Of a stretch of DNA of 64,000 nucleotides, positions 57,601 through 64,000 are shown piece after piece; within the stretch, counting starts at the first letter, position 1, and every line of letters begins with the position of its first letter. Under the pieces are notes generated by a model. The model searched no databases, was not told the origin of the DNA, and worked only from the letters and a program-made list of their open reading frames with translations. Origin of the DNA: Notospermus geniculatus (lineage: Eukaryota; Nemertea; Pilidiophora; Heteronemertea; Lineidae). Both the position numbers and the translations under genes were made by a program. Location of the stretch: assembly GCA_002633025.1 (NCBI GenBank), contig NMRB01000963.1, positions 13,733 through 77,732 of the forward strand, in the 5' to 3' direction.

Positions 57601-60600
57601 AATTCTAGTTTGTCACTCTATTGCTAGATGGCACTCAAGCCAATAACAGAACTGATTTGTCAAATGTCAGTGGAGTGGGGAGACACATATATCTTTAGGA
57701 ACTGATCCAAGGTATAAAATCAGCCTGATATTGAGAACCATACAAAAACATTAGAATCTTATCAGTTTCTTTCTTATTCAAAGAATGTGGCAGCTAGAGT
57801 CAAAACCACCAGGAGACCAAACTCTATAAGTCAAGAAGTTGGGTCCACCGACCGCATGAGACTCGTGACTCGTGAGACCAATGTTAAGATATTACAAGAC
57901 TATCTAATCTGATAAGTTCAATGAGTCATGATGAATGGTACAGATATTTTCAGCTGTCTGGGTAGAATTCGAACATGTTCGGGACCACATCTGCCGCAAT
58001 CTGGTGAATCAAGGATATAGTATAATTTTGGTAGAGATTTATTGAATCCTGTAATCCAAATGAATGCATCAACTACTACAACATATTTACAGTTTAATAT
58101 TTTACATGATGTTGTGAAATACTAAACTGTAAATATGTTCAAATTCCTAGTACTTGCTGCATTCATCTGGATTACAGGACTGAATCAAGGAAAGTCGCAT
58201 TGATTTCTACAAAAAGTTCCGAACTTTGGAATCGATTTCAGAGAAAGGAACTCTACATGGTCAAATTCTAGTTTGTCACTCTATTGCTAGATGGCACTCA
58301 AGCCAATAACAGAACTGATTTGTCAAATGTCAGTGGAGCGGGTAGACAGGGTGATATATCTTTAGGAACTGATCCAAGGGTATATAGTCAGCGTGATATT
58401 GAGAACCGTACAAAAACATTAAGATCTTATCAGTTTCTTTCTTATTCAAAGAATGTGGCAGCTAGAGTCAAAACCACCAGGAGACCAAACTCTATAAGTC
58501 AAGAAGTTGGGTCCACCGACCGCATGAGACTCGTGACTCGTGAGACCAAGACTATCTAATCTGATAAGTTCAATGAGTCATGATGAATGGTACAGATATT
58601 TTCAGCTGTCTGGGTAGAATTCGAACATGTTCGGGACCACATCTGTCGCAATCTGGTGAATCAAGGATATAGTATAATTTTGGTAGAGATTTATTGAGTC
58701 CTGTAATCCAAATGAATGCATCAACTACTACAACATATTTACACATGATGTTGTGAAATACTAAACTGTAAATATGTTTAAATTCCTAGTACATGTAGTT
58801 GCTGCATTCATCTGGATTACCGTACAGGACTGAATCAAGGAAAGTCGCAATGATTTCTACAAAAAGTTTCGAACTTTGGAATCGATTTCAGAGAAGACAG
58901 GATGCCTCCTGACTGCAAGAATTCAAGTGCCAATTCAGGGCATTATAGCTACTCTTAGTAGGAAGAAACCAGAGAACATTTCCTGATTGCCAAAGAAGGA
59001 AGTCGAATGACAATTCCACACACAGAACCATTATTGACTATTATATCAACACCGGGGGTATCTTGAAAATTAAGTCGAGTACCGACCTCAAAGTGTTATC
59101 ATTGTCACACCCCATGAAGGTCATTATACGTGATTTCCTAACATTTGTTCTCAAACAATAAGGAAAATTATCTGGAGTAGGCCAAACACAGAAACCAGTA
59201 CGACCGGTTCATGTAATTACTATGTCACGCCGGGCAAGCTTGCATCTTGCACGAATTCATAACTTCCAGGTTGTTGATTGCATCAGATATTGGACTATTG
59301 TATTGTATCCCATAGAAAATGATTTATTATCATGTTACCTGATGTGAACTGCTATATTTCTGTGTGCAAAGAAACACTAGTGCTAGAAGGAAGAGGTACC
59401 ATGCTGCAGAAAGAGTGTTGTGTACAGGGAAGCAATGGGTCCATTCCGCAAAAGCCTACTATACTACAAAAGTTGAGAGGCCAACACTGTTTAGAGGTGT
59501 CTTTTCTGCACTCTCTGGCTGGTTTCCTCCCACATATTCAAGTACATGTGCATTATCAATCAACCAGTATGGTCTGTTATAATCTTGGCTGTCAGAGTGG
59601 TTCAGTGGAAACATCGACATCTGTCACCTCTGAGGTTCTAAGTTTGATCCTCAGTCACACCTGCTCTTCATGTGAGAGCAGACAGAAGGCAACTCTTTGA
59701 CAACATAGGTTTTCTCCGCACGAAAATAGGGGCGCACTGTGCCAGAAACATTGAAATCTGTAGTGAATTTCAGCGATTTGCTCCAAATTTCACGGTCAAT
59801 TTTACAGATTTTTGGCCAAAAGGGGGCGTGCACCGGGTGCGTCCCCCTTGGATCTACTGGGCTATAATGTCGTATTTGGCATTCAGCTCTCAATTCAATC
59901 TCGTCTATGATTATGTCATGATTTTAATCAAATGACATGACTCCCATTAGACATTCTCTGACCATATCCTTCCCAGATTATGAACTCTTTCAGAATGTGC
60001 CATCTTTTCAAACCAATATCAGGCCACGCTACCTCAATTCATGACACAGCACCACAAGAATCGTATGATATTGAGACAAATAATCAAATAATCAATCTAT
60101 AGACCATATTATTATCCTTGATTGGACATGCCCCGGTTGTTTAATTGAATAATTGTCCACCAAATACAGCCCCCACTTATTAGTACAAATACGTGTATGA
60201 TTTACTCTGGTGAACTCACGAAGGCCAACATAAGAGTTGGTAAGTCTGCCAGGAAAACCGAGTACCACACAGTACATTTACCACTCAGAATAATTTCAGT
60301 CTGATGTGCAGGTCATTGCTGCCAGTTTTCTGGTTTAATGACTCATGCATGATATGTCTGTCTGGAGCATCTTTAACCCTTGGTGGAGAGTTTTTCTTCA
60401 GGAACTCGGACACCAATTTCCTACGTTTATTGGCAATCATTTCAAATGTCTGTAAAGCCTGCTGCACACTGGAGTTACCTGCTGAGCAAAAAGTCAGTTG
60501 AGACCGTTGGCTCAGCAGATAGTTTGTGCGAGCTATCTGCTGAGCAAATGGTCTCGAGTGACTTTTTGCTCAGCAGATAGCTCCAGTGTGCGGCAGGCTT

Positions 60601-62737
60601 AACACTGTAATTTTGGTGCTCGGTTCTCAACTCAGTGTTTTAAACTAACAAACACAGTCAATGACAGTCACCACTTGATATTTTCAGCTACAGACAACAC
60701 TGAGAAACACATGCAACAAATGAGGTTTATCACCTAATATTCTGTCGATAAAACACCATAAATGAGGGATAATGGGGCATTCTTTCCATGTTAACATGTT
60801 GGCATGTACGCCATTCACTCTAAACATATGTTACTCACCAACCCAAGTGGCCACGCAATGCAGGCATAAAATCTATCGACAGCTTTCTGTAAAGATGACC
60901 TCGGTCGTGTGTCATGTGGTCCATAGTTGGTCCCGAAGATATTATTTAGGACACACAATCCAAAAAATACTGTCTGCAGAATCTGAAAGATACGATGAAC
61001 AAAAAACATAAGCTTTTGTACCAGACGGCATAGGCGTTTAACAGAAAGGAAAGGAGGTGAAAAATGTACGTGAAAACCAACGCCATCTCACTGAATATAA
61101 AATGTCTGTTCAAGGGATGGCTTCCTGATAGGTTTTATTGAACATCTCCAAAGTGTGACGAAATCAGTTCAGCAAAACATAATAATGTATAATCCAAAGT
61201 AACAGACACTCCATTTAATTCATCATCGACAGGCTGTCGCTCATGATTGGTGCAACTAGTCGAAGTTGTGAACTGAATGATGCTACCATACATCATGGAG
61301 GTATTGTCTTCATAACACCTCCATGCATACATCAGTCATGCCAATGACTACAGAAAAAAAGTTGAAATTTACCATACACCAAATTGTCAAGAATTTTAAC
61401 TTTCCAGGATATCCTTTATAATCGAGAAATGTCCATTTTCCTCCATAGGTTATGTAGGTCGCATTGTACCAGATGGCATAAACATTTAGCAGAAATGAAA
61501 AGATATGAAAAATGTTCGTGGAAACAAATGCCATGACACTGAATATTATTATATAGCCTACCGTGCCTGGCTATTTTATCTGCCTGATTGATGTTTTTGA
61601 ATAAATAAGACCAAGAGTGTTATCACTATCACTATCAGTGATCAGGATCAGGCATGTCAGGTAGGCTACGCGGTAGGGCCGGCTATGTATAGGCCTGTAT
61701 CTAAATGCTGAGGCCAAGGCTATGATAATTTTCCCCGAGCCTATCATATCGATATCAAACATAATCTCCAAAGTGTGATCATTAGGTGATAAATTGTGCA
61801 ACACTGCATTTCCATTATTGCATGCACATGGCATGGATGGCCACGCATGATGGCCATCACATGTCATGTCATCATATAGCCTAGGCCTAGGCCTATCATT
61901 AGCGTGTTCGATTACCTCCACCGGCCAGGCACTAGCCCTTAAAAGAACGCTGTCGTGTTAGACACGAATAAAGTGTCATGTCATGGCGGATGCATTCTGA
62001 CTGTCAGCCATGGCACATTTACTCGTGTATAACTCTAACATGACAGCGTTTTATTTCTTTTGCACGCCGATGTATGGATCGATGTATGCGAGGGCTGTGT
62101 GCATCTACATTCGGAAGTGACATCATGCTCTGCATGCTGGGAGTGGGATACTTCCCGAAGTAACTGGCTCAGGGGGAGGGTTAGTACTATAGGCCTAGAT
62201 GTGTACCGACGTGACGTGACGCTGTAGTGCATCCAACACATGCTGATGCATTGCGACGTCACTGACGCCATGTAAACATGGTCCGCAATTTATGGTACAT
62301 GACTAGGCCTAGTAGCACCTGGTCCAACAGGCCCGACTTGGAGAACTTCCAGTGAATAAAATTTAAAAATGCTATCATGCCACGCCAGTGTAGGTGCGAG
62401 TAAGTTTTCGAACACGCTAGATGATATCATCTACATATTAACAAAACATGGTCATGGATGGGGATGTACACAGTACACTTCAGTACATGGCCTCCGCTAT
62501 ATCCATGTATACATGGTATAGCCTATAGGCCTATGTAGGAACTACACAACATACACAAAAACACGTGAAAATCGTACTCACCATGTTCCAAAAAGTCAAA
62601 TATTTTAATCTTCCGCCGAATTTAGATGTTCCTGCGGGTCTTGGAATAAACAAATACACTAAATCGTACCATACTGCGAAAACATTCAGCAAGAAGGCAA
62701 AAAGTTGGAAAAACTTCTTCCACATGGAGGCCGCCAT
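54625..62737 (-). CDS. AIG1: AIG1/ADTRP-family membrane hydrolase
   Basis: Minus-strand exons 62737-62582, 60982-60839, 55500-55399, 55068-54953 and 54826-54625 join in phase to 239 codons, the usual family length. About six hydrophobic segments are visible (FFQLFAFLLNVFAVWY, LQTVFFGLCVLNNIF, FVVSTFWGIYAF, TALPLLLIENYLV, MGLAGLYIVWIHVIAYV, FIIVLLAFFAGLYFLGEKLH). AIG1 and ADTRP hydrolyse fatty-acid esters of hydroxy fatty acids using a catalytic Thr and His. These correspond here to T48 (RLKYLTFW) and H135 (first residue of HTTALPLLL). Both are present, so the product should be active. The last exon has a good donor inside it (ATAG|GTGAGAC, 54669), so a spliced alternative end is possible. Two further first-exon-like copies exist at 61373 and 61086. 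Confidence 0.85.
55200..55276 (+). repeat. tRNA-derived SINE head
   Basis: TCAAGAGTGGCACAGTGGTAA, CACCTGTCACCTCCGAGGTC and AGTTCAATCCCCGG (B-box-like) match the family at 49621 and 59588. It is intronic in the AIG1-like gene. Confidence 0.6.
55585..55945. repeat. Element with TTTTTAAGGCC-rich ends
   Basis: AAGGCCTTTTTAAGGCTTTTTAAGG occurs in 55594-55620 and variants recur at 55838-55935. The interior (55630-55840) has one short frame without resemblance. It is intronic in the AIG1-like gene. Confidence 0.45.
55946..57583. other. Intron of the AIG1-like gene, nothing recognised
   Basis: Short frames at 57000-57210 and 57256-57510 are not supported by homology. No inverted or tandem repeat was evident by eye. 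Confidence 0.4.
57584..58893. repeat. Tandem duplication, unit ~663 bp, with internal foldback
   Basis: GGAACTCTACATGGTCAAAT starts each unit (57584 and 58247). The units are nearly identical but for small indels: for example 58535-58560 lacks a short stretch present at 57870-57895. Each unit contains an inverted pair: CCTGTAATCCAAATGAATGC with GCATTCATCTGGATTACAG, and CATATTTACAGTTTA with TAAACTGTAAATATG. The unit may be a foldback element that duplicated in tandem. No gene. Confidence 0.8.
59430..60368. repeat. Direct duplication copy 1 (partner 63067-64000)
   Basis: From AAGCAATGGGTCCATTCCGC to GATATGTCTGTCTGGAGC, the sequence matches 63067 to the window end with scattered differences (for example ACTATACTAC against ACTATAC, ACGTGTATG against ATGTGTATG). 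The unit carries a tRNA-like SINE head (59588-59665) and the GC-tailed repeat, then unique-looking sequence with part of the frame at 60285. The match probably continues past the window. Confidence 0.85.
59588..59665 (+). repeat. tRNA-derived SINE head in duplication copy 1
   Basis: CTGTCAGAGTGGTTCAGTGG, CATCTGTCACCTCTGAGG and AGTTTGATCCTC are variants of the SINE head at 49621. An almost identical copy is at 63223-63300 within the partner duplication. Confidence 0.65.
60285..60461 (-). other. Possible orphan terminal exon, 58 codons to a stop
   Basis: After an acceptor-like GTGTGCAG the minus strand reads QALQTFEMIANKRRKLVSEF and continues open through HIMHESLNQKTGSNDLHIRL to a stop at 60285. 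It is basic and hydrophilic, with no recognised family. Its acceptor lies inside a foldback arm (60455-60600), and its 3' part is present again at 63917-64000. It could be an exon of a neighbouring gene, a diverged exon, or chance. Confidence 0.25.
60455..60600. repeat. Foldback, arms ~65 bp
   Basis: AAGCCTGCTGCACACTGGAG at the left pairs with CTCCAGTGTGCGGCAGGCTT at the right. Pairing continues through CTGAGCAAAAAGTCA and GAGACC..GGCTCAGCAGATAG to a short loop. CTGCTGAGCAAA also recurs in direct orientation. Confidence 0.8.
61009..61086 (-). pseudogene. Truncated third copy of the AIG1 first exon
   Basis: From an ATG at 61086 the minus strand reads MALVFTYIFHLLSFLLNAYA then VWYK, closely matching the exon at 61534 in DNA (AAAAATGT, TTAACAGAAA and GGCATA words shared). 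Similarity stops after the first membrane segment. The sequence then runs open toward the acceptor of the 60982 exon, without the loop and the catalytic Thr. It is probably a truncated exon duplicate; use as an alternative start without splicing is possible but would lack the active-site Thr. Confidence 0.55.
61373..61534 (-). CDS. Second AIG1-type first coding exon
   Basis: The minus-strand frame starts MAFVSTNIFHIFSFLLNVYA and ends GYPGKLKFLTIWCM at a donor (ATG|GTAAAT), 54 codons, phase 0. It can splice to the same exon (60982-60839) as the first exon at 62737. It keeps the family pattern FLLNVxAxWY..GxLKxLTxW, including the Thr aligned with the catalytic Thr43 of human AIG1. It differs from the 62737 exon at many positions, so it is an old duplicate. 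It may be an alternative first exon giving a second isoform, or the start of a paralogue. Confidence 0.7.
61535..62581. other. Spacer between alternative AIG1 first exons
   Basis: Should contain the promoter for the 61534 exon if it is used. TAGGCCTA-type words are common (61860-61900). Frames at 61571-61921 and 62035-62271 are not supported. No repeat recognised. Confidence 0.4.
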
Positions 62738-63066
62738 TTTGTCCAGAAATATGTATCACGTGACCCGCTCACTCGAGGGGTCGTCTCAGCTGACAGTCGA
62801 CATCATTCATTGAAGGGTGGTTGGTTATTTGAAGGGAAGATACTCCGTTCTTCTGTAACTAAATGCCATTAACTTCAGAGCATGTGTGTCACAAGTGTCC
62901 ATCACAATTTACAATAGTTTGGTTCCCGAACTCACCGCTAGGCGCAGAAGAGTTCGGTATCGGCCTCGTTTGACCTTGACCTCACACACAGAATTCTGTG
63001 TGTCTGACGTCACAAAGGATAGACTGGTTCTTTGTTCCAACATACCGTGAGCTATGTTGGGATCGA
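62738..63066. promoter_or_regulatory. Upstream region of the AIG1-like gene
   Basis: Just upstream of the ATG at 62737 is AAAATGGCGGCC-like context. It is followed on the plus strand by CACGTGACCCGCTCACTCGAGG, which includes an E-box CACGTG (62758). It is likely the promoter and 5' UTR; no TATA box was evident. Confidence 0.4.
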
Positions 63067-64000
63067 AAGCAATGGGTCCATTCCGCAAAAGCCTACTATA
63101 CAAAAGTTGAGAGGCCAACACTGTTTAGAGGTGTCTTTTCTTCACTCTCTGGCTGGTTTCCTCCCACATATTCAAGTACATGTGCATTATCAATCAACCA
63201 GTATGGTCTGTTATAATCTTGGCTGTCAGAGTGGTTCAGTGGAAACATCGACATCTGTCACCTCTGAGGTTCTAAGTTTGATCCTCAGTCACACCTGCTC
63301 TTCATGTGAGAACAGACAGAAGGCAACTCTTTGACAACATAGGTTTTCTCCGCACGAAAATAGGGGCGCACTGTGCCAGAAACATTGAAATCTGTAGTGA
63401 ATTTCAGCGATTTGCTCCAAATTTCACGGTCAATTTTACAGATTTTTGGCCGAAAAGGGGCGTGCACCGGGTGCGTCCCCCTTGGATCTACTGGGCTATA
63501 ATGTCGTATTTGGCATTCAGCTCTCAATTCAATCTCGTCTATGATTATGTCATGATTTTAATCAAATGACATGACTCCCATTAGACATTGTCTGACCATA
63601 TCCTTCCCAGATTATGAACTCTTTCACAATGTGCCATCTTTTCAACCCAATATCAGGCCACGCTACCTCAATTCATGACACAGCACCACAAGAATCTTAT
63701 GATATTGAGACAAATAATCAAATAATCAATCTATAGACCATATTATTATCCTTGATTGGACATGCCCCGGTTGTTTATTGAATAATTGTCCACCAAACAC
63801 AGCCCCCACTTATTAGTACAATATGTGTATGATTTACTCTGGTGAACTCACGAAGGCCAACATAAGAGTTCGTAAGTCTGCCAGGAAAACCGAGTACTAC
63901 ACAGTACATTTACCACTCAGAATAATTTCAGTCTGATGTGCAGGTCATTGCTGCCAGTTTTCTGGTTTAATGACTCATGCATGATATGTCTGTCTGGAGC
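63067..64000. repeat. Direct duplication copy 2, runs off the window
   Basis: Partner of 59430-60368, offset by about 3.63 kb. It includes the SINE head at 63223-63300 and the GC-tailed repeat at 63375-63490. It ends at the window edge still matching, so the true length is unknown. Confidence 0.85.

Overview
The window is animal nuclear DNA. Genes are split by many short introns with GT-AG borders, the spaces between genes are long and full of foldback (inverted-repeat) elements and tRNA-derived SINEs, and the proteins are conserved metazoan families. Frequent short words such as TAGGCCTA, TACCGGTA and TACATGTA suggest a marine invertebrate, perhaps an echinoderm- or hemichordate-like deuterostome; that taxonomic guess is weak.

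Layout. 1-11.9 kb: no gene that I can support; repeats, including two apparently identical 392-bp TA-flanked MITEs. 11.9-29.8 kb, minus strand: the N-terminal half of an ORP1L-type oxysterol-binding-protein gene (ankyrin repeats, PH domain, FFAT motif). The sterol-binding (ORD) exons are not visible and would lie beyond the left edge. An additional TATA-driven first exon at 12.2 kb is phase-compatible with the next exon and may start a short isoform. 31.0-32.2 kb, minus: KLHDC9-like kelch protein. 34.2-36.9 kb, plus: ZNF800-like zinc-finger protein in one large coding exon. 40.0-43.6 kb, minus: MTMR9-like pseudophosphatase, lacking its N-terminal PH-GRAM exons in this assembly. 44.5-50.9 kb, plus: ZC2HC1-type zinc-finger protein, 13 exons including two micro-exons. 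54.6-62.7 kb, minus: AIG1/ADTRP-like membrane hydrolase with several tandem copies of its first coding exon. 57-64 kb also holds direct segmental duplications.

Gene arrangement: KLHDC9/ZNF800 and MTMR9/ZC2HC1 are divergent pairs; ZNF800/MTMR9 and ZC2HC1/AIG1 are convergent. Functionally the genes are independent housekeeping-type loci. Three act at membranes or on lipids (ORP1, MTMR9, AIG1), but nothing shows they work together.

Exon models were built by eye from splice consensus, reading-frame continuity and recall of vertebrate orthologues. The models for KLHDC9 (333 aa), ZC2HC1 (386 aa) and AIG1 (239 aa) close in frame from ATG to stop. The most interesting signals are the repeated AIG1 first exons, the ORP1 internal promoter with a second FFAT-like motif, and a pair of near-palindromic elements with ~15-bp target duplications and a hammerhead-like core, suggestive of Penelope-type retroelements.
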